A stretch of 64,000 nt of DNA. Source: Vespa crabro. Taxonomy: Eukaryota > Arthropoda > Insecta > Hymenoptera > Vespidae. Both the position numbers and the translations under genes were made by a program. Below, one piece after another: positions 1 through 17,890 of this stretch (position 1 is the stretch's first letter; every line of letters begins with the position of its first letter). The notes under the pieces are model-generated. The model was not told where the DNA came from, made no database searches, and saw only the letters and a list, made by a program, of their open reading frames with translations. The stretch lies in NCBI RefSeq assembly GCF_910589235.1, contig NC_060969.1, positions 635,001 to 699,000 on the forward strand. The letters run 5' to 3'.

Positions 1-602
1 CAAGGTTAATTTTTGTTTTTATTAATCACTTTAAACATAATATTTTTCTTAGTTATTATTATTAGATATTATGGGATTTTTTTTTTTTTTTGTAATAAAA
101 TGAAATTTAACCCTTTATAAAGCCGATATAGCTTTGTAGCGAACACACTCGCTCATGCTTTTGTATCTTTTAAAGTCATTTCATTAATATTATTCGTGAC
201 AATATTAATTCTTAATAATTAATATTATTATAAAATTAAATTAATGTTCGTTAAAAAATATAAATTTTATTTATAATAATTATATTGGTATGAGCTTCAT
301 GGTTATATAATTTTTTGTTAAATGCTCAACAAAAATTTAATTATACATGATTATCTTATGTTAATCTTTACTTTAATCAATATATTCATTTACTATCTTT
401 CATAACCTTTTTCTTCTTTATATATTATAGTTTTTTATATTAAACTTTATGCTTATTAGAAGGTATACGTAATGGAATCTTTGTAAAATGTCACGAAAGA
501 AATTTTAAAAGTTATAATTAAAGTCCGACAAAATCGAATGCCGATAAATTATGAAATGAATATAAATGTTATATGCATATTTCTAAATAAATATTTTTTT
601 AT

Positions 603-644
<42 letters not shown>

Positions 645-905
645 CTCTTTCTTTCTGTCTCTTTTTCTTCATCTCTCTACCAACTGCACACGACACAGTT
701 GTCACCAAGCCAAATTCGGATATCTTTAACCACAAAATGTGTCTTATCGAGTATCTCATTTTGTAATACCGATCGTAAAGATTAACCACGAAGGCATAAC
801 TTTCGATGAAAAAGAAGAATACGATAAAAATAAATTCTCCAAGAAAATATTATATATCTTATATGGACAATTAGTAAAAACTTGAGAATAATAAAATGAA
901 AGGAG

Positions 906-964
<59 letters not shown>

Positions 965-1500
965 AATCGTTAATATAGGAGAGAGTTGCCAAAATCATTC
1001 TACTTAAAATAATTTATGTTACTTTTCGTGTTTGGTATAAATTTTTATGCAATTTATTATTCAATCTAGTCATTTGATATTTATAATAACTACTGTAACA
1101 TATTCACATACACACACAAGCGCGCGCGCATGCATACCACTTTTTTCAAGATGAATTAAGTTTTTTGTTTTTCTTTTTTACGTCTGTGTACGAAAATTAT
1201 GATTTAAGTGGTCAGTCGGCCTAAATCGTATCTTATCTTTATAGTAATTAATTCGTGAAGAAAAAGAATATATATATAACAAATTTGTTATTAATAATAA
1301 AAAAAAACTATTCAAACGAATTTTATTAAATAATATATTTGTGATAATCAATTGGCGATAATATTTGTGCATGCATAATTCATCAATAGACGATGATTTA
1401 ATCTAAAATATGTATAATATATATAAAAACAAATCAATTATCTTTGATCCTTGGCGTTACAGAAACGAATTATTTATTTATTACGATATGTATCTTTCTT

Positions 1501-1565
<65 letters not shown>

Positions 1566-1898
1566 CCAAAAATAATATGCCACAAAAAAGTAACGCATAT
1601 CTACGATCGTTTTGACGCGAAAAAAGTAGTTCGTTTCCTGCTTTCCATGCAGAGAATACAAACAGACAGAAGTACACAATCAAATAGACGCACACAACAA
1701 ACAAACATTTCTAGCTAGACATATCCTCATCGTCCATATTTCTTTCTGTCTGCTGTTTTTATCCATCTCTCTCTCCCCCTCCCCCTCGCTTCCTCTCTTT
1801 ATCTTTTTCTCTCTTTCTCTCTTAGGTTACATAATCCTGACGAAGTATAACGTTTGGTGGTGGTCACTCTGGTCGGCCATTATGCGAACAAGCCGCGT

Positions 1899-1970
<72 letters not shown>

Positions 1971-2000
1971 CACATACACATACAGATGCTCGTCCTCTAC
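1..2000. repeat. AT-rich, microsatellite-bearing intergenic DNA
   Basis: No gene is visible. The stretch holds four long dinucleotide tracts: (CT)n at 606-640, (GA)n at 909-961, (CT)n at 1510-1563 and (CT)n at 1905-1968. A short (CA)(CG) run lies near 1110-1130. Reading frames here are serine/leucine or arginine/glutamate translations of the repeats. Confidence 0.7.
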
Positions 2001-2403
2001 CACTCATGGTATACTCTCTGGAAGGGTTCTCGAGACGATAATCGACTCAGCGGCCAATGGTGGTGGTAGATAGAGTAGTAGTGGGTGGCTCAAACTCCAT
2101 GTAAAATGGATAGAGAGTCCGCCGCGTATTTTAGTACGATAGTATTGGTGGTTTACGTCAAAAGCGCGAAGAGGAGAGTGGTTGAGAAGGATGGAGGGGA
2201 GAAGGTAACAGCAGGTAAGGGGAAGTTACAGTGATAGTCATAGTCTCTAGAGTGGGGAGGGAGGCTAAAGCGAGCAAAATAGTGGGGAGATAGACGCGTG
2301 CAATAAAGACACACATACACACACTTCCGCACTAGTCGGGAGAAATGAGAAGACGACAACGACACGCGATGACGCGCAGGTGCGAGCAACCTCCCTCTCC
2401 TCC

Positions 2404-2450
<47 letters not shown>

Positions 2451-2900
2451 ACTCTCTCACTCTCGATTCGATACGTTTCTTATTTCCGTCCATTCCGGAG
2501 CGAACGACAAGGTCCTACGCGTGCGTTACGTCGACGATAAGCGTGCGCGAGCGCACACATATACATACATATAGCATACATAGATACATACAGTTGCAAA
2601 AGTAGTAACGAAGAGGAAGGGCAGCCAGCCGAGTCTCGTTTCATCCCGTCCCGACCCATCCCGTCCCGTCTCATCCCGTCCCTCATTCTCTTCTCTCCTC
2701 TCCTCTCCTCTTCTCTCCTCCCGTGCCAAATGAGTATACCTCCTTCTCTTCCTCTTTCTCCTCCTTCTACTTCATAGCCGTGCTACTGCTGCTCTATTAC
2801 CACCTTCGCGTTCCTCGTCTCTTCTTCGTCGTCGTCCTCGCCTAGAAATATCGGCCACGGGAGTAAACTTTTTTGTCACGCGAGTGTGTGTCAGTTCTCT
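2000..2900. other. GC-richer island, possible promoter or 5' exon
   Basis: Base composition rises clearly compared with both flanks: the island includes a series of cgtcccg/catcccg units (2645-2690), a CT tract (2408-2447) and a run of (cttctcct) units at 2690-2730. No conserved protein is encoded. Such islands often mark transcription starts or 5' UTRs in insect genomes, and this one is upstream of the miRNA cluster, but no start site can be proven from the sequence. Confidence 0.35.
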
Positions 2901-2925
2901 TTCTGTGTCTGTGCCTGTGTTTCTT

Positions 2926-7019
<4,094 letters not shown>

Positions 7020-7200
7020 CCTCTGTGACTATTCGAGGTTACGTGTTTGACTTCGTATGTATAGTAGTGCCCACGATGATGGCCCAGAGCCACGCAACTT
7101 GGCACAGCATTTTCGGCCAACGCGTTGTGTAACGCAAACTACTTCTCGTATCGAGAAAGAGTGTCCCTTTAAGAAAGAGTGTGTGTGTGTGTGAAAGAGT

Positions 7201-7232
<32 letters not shown>

Positions 7233-7340
7233 CTCCAGCCAAGCGCAACATCGAAGCTCTACGTTGCGTTCGCCTTCTAGTTCGTCCCGCGACGTCGCCG
7301 AGAAGGCAACGCTTTGTGTTTTCTTAAACGAATCGAAACG
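7020..7340. promoter_or_regulatory. GC-richer island, candidate start of the miRNA primary transcript
   Basis: A compact region of balanced composition rich in CpG (cccgcgacgtcgccg at about 7287) inside AT-rich DNA, with a (GT) and a (GA) tract at 7179-7230. It encodes no conserved protein. Its position 8.6 kb upstream of mir-277 on the same strand makes it a candidate promoter/5' exon of the primary transcript; this is inference from composition and position only. Confidence 0.3.
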
Positions 7341-7803
7341 TGTATTACGAGGATTTGAAATCTATTCGATTAGTTAGTATCGTTAGTTAGATAGATCAAG
7401 TTGTTATACCAAAGAAATTATTTCTCTCGATTCTCTTTATCTATTGATCTATTTATCCATCTATTCATCCATTTATTCATTTATCTATTTTTTTCTTTTT
7501 TTCTATCTTTCTTTCTTTTTTTCTTTATAGCGAGTCTCGATCAATCTTTCTCATTAGATCGTATTTTTATTCATAGCTTTTTCATGATGATATATTTCTG
7601 ATAACGTTGACGATCCTTTCGTAAAAGAGTGTGTATGTGTGTGTGTGTGTGTGTCCTTTCCAACATTCTATCGAGTTCGTCGAATTGAGAGAAAAATTAT
7701 CATTAAGAGATTATCGTTAAGATTTCCGGCAAACTCTGTCTTTTTTTTTACGTCCCTGAGCTTGAAATATTAATCGGATTTTTAACTATGACGGGATATA
7801 GAG

Positions 7804-7843
<40 letters not shown>

Positions 7844-9272
7844 GAAATGTTTGAAATTAAAAGGGGTGGGATAGAAAAATGTAAAGAGTAAACGTGTCGT
7901 ATTCGAACGTCGACAAGCTTTATATCATTAATTTCACTCGTCGGAAGATCGTGAACACGCGATGTGTATCAACGTCGGAAGGCAGAATCGATCGTTAAGC
8001 TCGTTTAGCCCGCAAAGTGGTCCAATTACAAGCGTTACCGCCATGTGCGTGTACGTGTACATGTGTGCGTGTGTGTATATGTGTGTATGTGTGTGTTAGC
8101 TTTGCTCGGTCTAGAAAGGGTGACGATGATCGCGCGTTAAAAACAATTCCCACGTGCGTTCGTTCGCGACGATCAAAGTATCTTCGAGAAAAAAAAAAAG
8201 GAAAAAAAAAAAGAAAAAATAAGAAGAAAAGAAAAAGAACAAAAAATGCACAAAAAAAAAAGAAATAAAAATGAAAAGAAGGACGAAAAAGAAAAGCTCG
8301 ATTTTTCTTTCATTCGAGAAAAAAAAACTTTTTCTCTTTTCGATTTTACCGTATTTTGAATTTTTTTTAACATTATCTTCAGTTTCACGCGAAAGAATTT
8401 GTTTTTTTATCTTTTCATGTTAGCTTTATTAGCCTGTCTTGAGTACACTCGACGTGAGTCAGTTAAATAGACAGACAGACAGACAAAAAACTCATCGTGT
8501 ATTTCTAAATTGTGCTAAACATTACGGAATCAACTACGGAATACAAGTCTAACTCGCTAACGATAGATTTTATACGATATTTAAGGAAGTTTGCAAATTA
8601 TTCAGAGTATTTAATTTACCTCAAACGCGATTTTATTAGTACATAATTTAACAGAAAAATGATATTAAATCGAAGATGACTTGGAAAATTTGTTTCTAAT
8701 TAAATCGATATCTAAGATGTTATAACTATTATTAAAATTTGTTATTAAATCAATAAAAAAAAAAAAAAGGTTTTACCATTTATCAAGTAGAGAGCTTTTT
8801 TTATCGTCGAGGTGAAATTGTCAATATTAATGAGTATAACATTATTATGGACAAATCATAATAATTAATTTATTATTTTCTTCTCGTTGGGTCAAATAAA
8901 ATTTCTAAGAACTAAACTATGAGCGATTAAAGTGAAATTGTTGATGGACGAAATGTCCATCGATAATAATTCGAATCAAGTTAAAAAAAAAAAAGAGATT
9001 ATAAATAAATATCGAAGTTTTTATCGAAATCGTTTATAAAATCTAATTACTCTCGTCCTTGATGGTCCGTGAATCGTTAAGAAAATAGAGAAAAATAATG
9101 ATCAAAAGGACGTACTTTGGTGCAGGGTAAAATAATTACGTACGAAGAAGGAGAGAATGTGTTTTGGATCAAAGCCAAGGGTTGTGGTGGGGATGGGGGA
9201 GGCTTTGAAGAGATATATATCTTGCGTGCAGTAATCTTTTATCTCTCTCTTTCTCTCCCTCTCTCTTCCTCC

Positions 9273-9340
<68 letters not shown>

Positions 9341-9628
9341 AACCCGATTTTAGCGACTCGAATCATCATCCTTGTCGTCGTTCTCGTCACAGTTGGCACG
9401 GAAACGATAGCTAAGAGGGATAATAAATCTAGAGAGGTAGTTTTCTAGTAGATGAAGAAGAAGAAGAAGAAGAAGAAGAGGAGCAGGAGGAGGACGATTT
9501 TAAAGATTTTCTTTATCGATATAGAACTTCTTCTTTTTAATTTATCTTTCGGAAAGGCTAAGTTGCGCGATGTACATAATAGTTAATAGTTATTGTGCAA
9601 TCCCGCGAAGCGTGCACCACGTAGTAGT

Positions 9629-9694
<66 letters not shown>

Positions 9695-9895
9695 GAATCC
9701 TGTTGTCGCCTCTAACTTTTCCTCTAGCCTAGATGGAGTCTAGCCGATTCGACGATATGGTCTTTAGTCGTTGACTAGTCGTCGCCCGTTACGTGCATCC
9801 GCGGAATTATTCCTCGTCTAATCGAATAAAACAAATATATTAGTAAACAGTGTCGTATTATCGATGCAGTAGTAATAGTAGTAATAATAATAATA

Positions 9896-9958
<63 letters not shown>

Positions 9959-10697
9959 TTGGTAGTAGTATAGTGGTGGTGAATGAAAAACATACGTATC
10001 TCTGTGTTGATAAAAGAGTCAAAGGAAAATATCTTTTTTCTTCTTAGAATCGATCGTGCATGTATGCGATCATGCGACGCGAATCATCGTTTCTTATCAT
10101 CCATATATAATCTTTACGATGATGTGTTGTTGTTATTGTTATTGTTCTGTTGTGTTGCATTAGGAGCGCCCAAATTTCTTTCATATCCGTGTAATTTTCA
10201 ATTGAAAATATAAATTGTTTTTTTCTTTTATTATTTATTATAATTAATCGTTATAACGCGATTATCAATCGAATGTGTATGGATGTACGAGTAATATAAT
10301 AGCATGCTGCTTTATATAGATATATGTAATAACGTAAATTATGATATGGATTAAGAAAATTATTTTGGAGAATGATTGTTTTAATTATTTGTTATTTATT
10401 TGTCATTCAATTATTTGTTATCTTTCTTTTACTTTGTTTTCTTTTCTTTTTTTTTCTTTTCTTTTTTTTTTTTGATTGTTATCTAAATTTATACCGCATT
10501 TCATTGATTTCAATATCTTCATTCAATTCAGTATCGCGACCTATACAAATCAAATTTAGAACGAAGGTTAAAATACGGACGTCACGATTTAGAAGTCGAT
10601 CGAGGATAAGATAAGAATGCTTTTATTACGATTTTATTTTTACGACGATGTAACTGTGATACGATTTCTTCTCTTAACATTTTTCTCTTATTTTCTC

Positions 10698-10763
<66 letters not shown>

Positions 10764-10936
10764 ATTATAGATAAGAGTATAAGTGTATTCAAACATTAAT
10801 GCAAAATTATATGAATGATCTCAGTTATAATATTTGCATGTATCTCTCAAGTATGCATCGAGAAATTATGTTACATCGTGAAATTTCTTTGAATCTTGAT
10901 AATATTAGAAGCCACTTACGTTTGGAATTAAAATGA

Positions 10937-10999
<63 letters not shown>

Positions 11000-11090
11000 A
11001 GCAATATTACGTTTTATCGAGAAATTACGAAAGATTTAGTATTTTTATGTGTGCGTGTGCGTATGTGTGCGCGTGTATGTGCGTATGTAT

Positions 11091-11142
<52 letters not shown>

Positions 11143-11871
11143 CATTTATTATAATATTTATTATATAACATTTATTATATATATAATAAATGTTCAAGCT
11201 AAGTCAAGATTATACATAAATGAGAGAGAATATTTTCTAGAATTTTTATTACATAAAAAATGACGTAATAATCATTATTATTCTTCGATTGATCATGATC
11301 ATCCATCGATCATGATCGTATTGGATTCATATTTTCGAATCGTTCACGCCTCCCATATTCTTCTTTCGTCGTATATACAAGAACGAAACGATTTTATCAT
11401 TTGAAGACTTGTGTGTGCGTGCGTGCGTGCATGTGTATCTATGTTTGTGTGCACGTGTATGTTTATGTGTTCGTATTCGTGATATTTATTTTTCTTTCTC
11501 TGTATGTTGTCTGAGTTCGATTCTTGTTCAATCGCATTCGACGAACATCCGCATAAATGCGCGTTATTTGAAACTCGAAATTGACCTCTTGAATACGGAA
11601 TCGATTTCGCTCTCGGCTATCGAAAATTTATCGTATTTTCTTCGATATATTTTTCTCATTAAAATTTGCAAAGTTGAAATAAAATGGAAGCACGATTACG
11701 TATTTATTTATTTATTTTCTTTTTTTTGCCTTTTTTCTTTCGTATTATTTACTAAGCGATATATTTTCTCTTCTTTTTTTTTTTTATTTTTTTCTTTTCA
11801 AATACACGCAATTTTTTTTTATTACCGTTTTTATATCCCGTTAAACACGTTCGATCGTGATCCTTCCTTCG

Positions 11872-11931
<60 letters not shown>

Positions 11932-13039
11932 TCTTTTCTTGCAAATTACCGACGATGTCGTAATAATTGTCGTTTTCTTTTTTTGTCTTCTTTTTCTATT
12001 TTTTTTTTTTTTTATTTAATTTAAGTACTTTATTATTATAATTTTAAAGAGAACTATATTTAATTTGTTTCGATTGAATTTGAAGAATCGAAAGTGTTTC
12101 GTTTGAGACGCGTAATCGACAGAAAAATAAAATAATCGGAATGCATAGTTCAATCGTGCCGGTCACGCCGGATGCACTTCTTTGTTACGTAAATTTTGAC
12201 GATGTAATTTACATAGAAAGAAAGAGAGAGAAAGAGAGAGAGAAAGAGAAAGGAAGGGAGATAGAAGGAGAGAGAGAGAGAGAGTCGATCACCTTCATAT
12301 TCGATATTCACATTATTTTTCCTTGAGTTTCTAAACGTTTTATTTTAACATATCATTCTCGTAGCCTCTCCCTCTGAAGGTCGCAATTGTATAACAACGT
12401 CACCAACGAGTGTAACAATTGGATTGCGACGTATGGAATGTAAAAGCGTCTCTTTTCTTTTTTTTCTTCCTCTTCCTCTCCTTCATCGTCATCGTCATTA
12501 TTATCGTCGTCGTCGTCGTCGTCGTCGTCGTCATTGATCGTTCTTTTCTCGGACGATATAAAATAGCGATTGTAAAGTACCCACGACCATTAGTTTTATT
12601 ACAGTATTAGCTTATCTCATTAGAATATCGTAGATTGTGTCTATGTGATTTCATATATGTACGTGTTATATATGTGCGTGGATGCGTGTGTGCGTGCGAA
12701 TGTGTAGTTGACGATGATGTATGGTCCAAGGTCGTGAACACGATTGTGTAACCGAGTTACACCGTGGAATAGTGAACTCAAACTCCATGAATAACAGCTA
12801 TTTTTCTTTTCTTTTTTTCTTTTTTCTTTTTTTTTTTCAAATCGAATAGGAATATAATGAAATATTCTATTGGAAATTTTTAAGATAATGAATCTATCTT
12901 CTCTCTTTCTCTCTCTCCTTCTTTTCTTTTCGTTCGACGTATAAGATGACGTTGATTAAAACAGAGATAGGAATACACATTTGTTATATGAAATATAATA
13001 TGAAGTTTTTATGGTATATGTTATGATAAGAGAATACGT
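7341..13039. other. microsatellite-dense region upstream of mir-277
   Basis: No protein gene recognised. Repeats include (GT) at 7629-7653, (CT) at 7808-7835, (GT) at 8060-8096, (CT) at 9281-9338 and 9629-9694, (GAA) at 9450-9478, (TAA) at 9882-9958, (CT) at 10718-10762, (GA) at 10943-10990, (TA) at 11096-11130 and 11878-11926, and (CGT) at 12504-12532. Two short imperfect hairpins lie at 12380-12430 and 12721-12788. The remainder is unremarkable AT-rich sequence. Confidence 0.5.
9882..9958 (+). repeat. (TAA)n trinucleotide microsatellite
   Basis: About 25 nearly perfect ATA/TAA units flanked by degenerate GTA units on both sides, giving artificial poly-asparagine or poly-isoleucine frames. 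Confidence 0.9.
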
Positions 13040-13340
13040 TTGTCTTCTTCAAGGTGGGGTCTCGACAAGATAAAGATACATACGTGTACGTTAAAGACAA
13101 ACATATATTTCATAGACGTAGTGTGTTCACTTTGGTCGGCATCCAGCTTATTAAGAGAGCTCCGAGAAGTTCTCTTTGCAAAAGGTGCCCTCTCTTATTT
13201 GTGTTTATGCAACCGATTCGAGAGAACTGCATTTACGTCAGTTCGAATATACGTATCGCGAACTAGACCGCGGTGTGAAACTGTCGATGGGATTATAAAT
13301 TCAACGAAATCGAATTTTCCTTCGTTCCGTGTGTAAGATC
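13040..13340. other. balanced-composition island, unassigned
   Basis: A 98-codon open frame (13040-13336) spans this island, but it resembles no family I know and its second half overlaps another frame that is open as well. A small hairpin (arms attcg-aactg and cagttcgaat, about 13216-13249, loop about 9 nt) lies within it. It could be an exon of the miRNA primary transcript. Function unknown. Confidence 0.3.
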
Positions 13341-14618
13341 GAGAGAAAGAGAAAGAGAGAGAGGGGGGAGGGAGGAAGGGAGGGACGATTATTCGATCAA
13401 TAAGAATTTCAATAAACGACGAATATTAAACGTAAACGTAATTAAGGAAGGAAATAGTCGGATAGAAAGTTTTAATTAACTTATTGACTTTATTATCTTC
13501 GAAAAACTTTTAGATAATTAAAATTCATTCGCATATCGTCCGATAAGATTAATTACGCTTATTCGTCCATTTTGTTAATGAGTTGTTAGATGATTGCTTT
13601 AGGCGTGTTATATATTCTCCTAATGACCATTTTTTATCGATTCAATGACGTATCAAAAATATATTTCCTGCACGAGGACGTTTGATCAAACTAAAGGTGT
13701 TTTTCTGTTTTTCTTTTCTTTTTTTCTTTCTTTCTTCTCTCATCAATATTTTCTGTTACGAGTAGAAAGGGACGTGGGTCTAAGGGTTCAGAAAGAGAGA
13801 GAGAGAGAGAGCGAGAGAGAGAAAAGAGAGAGAGAGAGAAAAGCCAACGCGAATACGTCGTCCAGGTACCAGGGAGAGTTTAGTTGGGATTATTATTAGA
13901 ACGTCGTCTTCTCGTTGCGCGCTTTGTCGAGAGGAAAATAGCATCAGCTGACACCATTTCGGTATAAAAATCTTCTTCCCTCAGTTTTCGCTACGTGTGC
14001 TTACCATCTAACCAGAAGGTATACATATCGTGTTCGGCTTTTTGTTAATTCAACGAAGGGAAAATAAAATTTGTGATAAAAACAAAAAAGAGAGAAAGAG
14101 AGAGAGAACACATCGAAATAAATTATTTGTTTATTTAGTTCTTTTTTTGGTTATTTATTTATTTTTTCGAATTATAATTCCTCGAGAATTATACCAATTT
14201 TGTTCTCTACGTGAAAACAAAATTTGAAAGTAGGAATAAGGAAATAAAGATACATAAACATTTCTTTTTTAAATTATATATTGCATATTTTCGAGGATTT
14301 TGTTTCATGAAAAAAAAAAAGAAACAAGAAATAATGTTTGAAAAAAATTATACATACGCACGAACGCATAGACGGACAAAAATAAAGTACATTTTTCTCT
14401 TGTTCTTTTCTTAAATTAAATCTTGGATAAAAATAACGATAAAGATAAAATGATGTACTTTAATTTCTTATAAACTATATCTTCTAATTATATGCATCTT
14501 CCAATAGTTGAAATTCTTAAAAATAGATAATGACAGAAAAAGCAAAAATGTTCAGGAGTTCCGATAAATTTATATGGTAATTATGAATAATCGATAAGTG
14601 CACGTGCACTTGACATAA

Positions 14619-14651
<33 letters not shown>

Positions 14652-15024
14652 ACAAAAGCATCGTTGAAGTGATAAAACAATGTGCCAGAAACACATTCGA
14701 AGAATATTTCAAAGTCCGTTGATGCTTCGTTTACGAGCTTTCAAACATCTCGAACACGTATAGTGAACGTCGTATCGCGAAAAGTAATTACTCACTCGTT
14801 GATGGCATACCTATTCGTCGAAACAATTGGAATTTGTCACGCGATTTCACCGTGTTTGCGGGCTTTTTAGTAGTGTGAGCTGGATTGTGTACGCTTTGAC
14901 TACTAACGGGGTGAAAATTTTAACTGGTATAAATGAACGAACGAAACGCCTATTATTTTTCTACAGTAATTTTCTAGGCGCTCTTGAAATTTTCACAAAA
15001 ACAACAAACCAAAGAATGAACTGC

Positions 15025-15080
<56 letters not shown>

Positions 15081-15790
15081 TGTGTCGTTTAAATCGACTG
15101 TACATGTAAAAAATATAATAAATCGATATTTTTATTATCTGTAAAAATTTGTTGTGAAACAACAAAAAAGGAAATAATAATTTATTTTACGTTGGATGAA
15201 CACAAAAAACACTTGTCCAATCAACAATATTATTAAAATTTATCCTTCTGACAGGATTATTAAAACAGACAAATCCGTAGGCAAAAAAATATAATCGAAT
15301 TTAAGTCATAGAGTATGTAGAATTAAATAAATTATTTAGACGTCTATGCCTCTGTGATATTATTATTAAATCGCAGACAGACAAATCAATACGAAAGTAT
15401 TGTCCAATTCACTCCTCTTTTCATTTTTTTTTTTGTTTTTTCAAACAAAGTTATACTATTATTTTTATACCGTGATATTATTAAATAGAACGAATCTTTA
15501 CAAAAAAAAAAGTAATAAACCAATTCATTTTAATTCATCAAATCGAGATCAGTCCGTAAACGAAATTACGAAGGAAAAAAGTTTTACAAAGATTTGAAAT
15601 AGCAAAAAGGGTGGGAGGGCGGTTGGGAGGAAAGTAAGGGATGTTGGGAGAAGGGTTAGTAGAAAGGAGAGAGTAAAAATTAAAGTAACAGGTGAGAAAT
15701 TAAATGGCAAATAAAAAGAAGGATCAAAAAGTTTGGAATAACGAGATGGTCAGAGAAAACTAGATTATAGAAAAAGAGAGAAAGGAGAGC

Positions 15791-15842
<52 letters not shown>

Positions 15843-15900
15843 GAAAGAGAAGTAAAGAAAAGAGCACAAACAAACGGAAGCGAGCGAATAAGAGATTAAC
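13341..15900. other. region between the 13 kb island and mir-277
   Basis: AT-rich with GA tracts (13794-13840, 14615-14645), a (TA)n at about 15030-15074 and a purine-rich stretch at 15600-15780 leading into the (GA)n at 15787-15838 just before mir-277. No gene recognised. Confidence 0.5.
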
Positions 15901-15904
15901 AGGG

Positions 15905-15985
15905 CAGTTGGGGCTCGTGCCAGATGCGCGTTTACACGGGCCCTGAATACTGTAAATGCACTATCTGGTACGACATCTCTCCTGT
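15905..15985 (+). ncRNA. mir-277: microRNA precursor mir-277
   Basis: A hairpin whose two arms pair almost end to end: the 5' arm runs from about 15914 to 15938 and the 3' arm from about 15951 to 15975, with a loop of about 12 nt (gggccctgaata). The 3' arm at 15953-15975 matches the arthropod miR-277-3p mature sequence as I know it, starting TAAATGCACTAT and including the seed AAATGCA. The 5' arm (about 15916-15937, CGTGCCAGATGCGCG...) is the star strand and shows compensating G-U pairs, as expected of a functional precursor. miR-277 is arthropod-specific and in Drosophila regulates branched-chain amino-acid catabolism and lifespan. It lies between two GA microsatellites and is not within any credible protein gene. 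It is normally clustered with mir-34 and mir-317. Confidence 0.97.
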
Positions 15986-16078
15986 CGCCGCCACCATTGA
16001 TGGTCCTCGACGTCGATGCTGCTCCTTTTGACACTTTAAATGTGCGGAAGAAAAAAACGAAGAGAGAGAGAAAGAGAG

Positions 16079-16114
<36 letters not shown>

Positions 16115-17836
16115 AGAAAGAGAAAGATTCCACTATTTTTTTCTTTCTTTTTTTTTTCTTGTATTTTTTTTTCTTTTTTTCTTTCTTTTCATGTCTACGT
16201 TAAAAAAAAATGATAATTGCACACACAAAAAAAAAAAAGAAATAAGAAAGAAAAAAGAAAAGAAAAAGAAATTATTAGTCAAATTAATAAATTTTCAATT
16301 TTGCTTGAAAATCTTATTTTACGCACATATCGTGTAAACACAATTTTATTATTATTTCATTCGAATTTACCCACGGAAATTATAAACGTGATAACACTCT
16401 CTCAATAGTCAATTTTTCGCTTGGTCCTTAAGATTTGAATCATTTAAATTGAATAATTTAACGATGTTGAACGAACAGTAAATGTTGATTTTATTATATG
16501 ATATTTTTACGAAATTCGGTTGGAAATATTATTACTTTGTAATATAAAATTTGTGATTCGTGCAGCGTTGTGAAAGTTTATCGATCCATTAATTAAATGC
16601 ACTTTCTTTTGCATGTTTACCGTTCTCATTATCGTAGATATAATTTACGATAGCTTTGATTGTATTGAATGTGATAATTTTATCGAAATAATCGTCGATC
16701 AAATTATAGCTTGATTGCATGTAGATACCAAATTTATCATTTTATTTATATTTAAACAGATATATATATATATATATATACACACACATACATACTCACA
16801 CATTTGATCATGATCAATTACTTCACATTTATTTTCATTTTCATCCAATTAAAAAAAAAAAAGCATAAATTGACGTATGTTCTTTTTTTAATTTTCTTGT
16901 TCCAAAAAAATTACATAAAAACATTGAATTTATACGATTTGATTATCGACGAAATAATATAATTTTTAATGTATTATATTATATAACACAAAGGGAAAAA
17001 GTAAGAAAGACAAGAAATGTGAACGAATTATTGAGATAACTTTAAATTACTTTAATTAAAATTAATACTTATTGTAAAAAAAAAAAAAACAAAAAACAAA
17101 AAAAGAATATTGTGAGAAAGGATATGGATTTGAAGGAGAGAAAAAAACAAGAGAAAAATGAAGGCAACGAACAATGATAATGAAGAATCGAGAATCGACG
17201 ATTTTAATGAAGTCCGGTACGTGAACGTGATGAACAACGAGGGCAGAGACTGCGTGTACATCTTGATTCGAGTCTTTGACCTCGTACGCTTCATCCCAAT
17301 GAAGACTCAACCCTTCAGCAACGTGCAATTATCACCGGCTAATAATGGGCGTCCCAATACTGTCTATATCTTCTTTTTCTTCGTCGTCTGTGTTGTCATC
17401 GTCATCGTCATCGTCATCGTCACCGTCATCATCGTCCTCGTCGTCATCATCGTCATCATCGTCATCATCGTCGTTATTCTTGTCGATTTTAACGATATTA
17501 CCTGTGACTTAATCCATAAAAAAAATTTGATAAAATTTGTTACGTTATTAAGACAAAGAAAAAAAAATCATTTTAAAAAAAGAAAAAAAAATAACGAAAC
17601 GATTATCATCATAAGACGTAAGATTTCAATTTATCAATGCAAATGTTAAATAATTAACATTTAAAATTAATTTATTTAAAATAATCATTGTATTTTAACT
17701 TAAAAAGTTTTCCATTTTTTTTTCTCTTTATATTTAATATTTGTAATAATTAGATATTTACATCGATGATATATTGATATATACCTAAAAATATATATTT
17801 TTATAATTGTAAATAGTTTTGTTATATAATTGTAAC

Positions 17837-17890
<54 letters not shown>

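Noticed and set aside
12721..12788. Hairpin with arms cacgattgtgtaac and gttacaccgtg
   Set aside because: The loop is only three bases and the outer stem is poorly paired, so it is not a plausible miRNA precursor.
15765..16133. 122-codon frame antisense to mir-277
   Set aside because: Its middle is the complement of the miRNA hairpin and its ends are GA-repeat translation.
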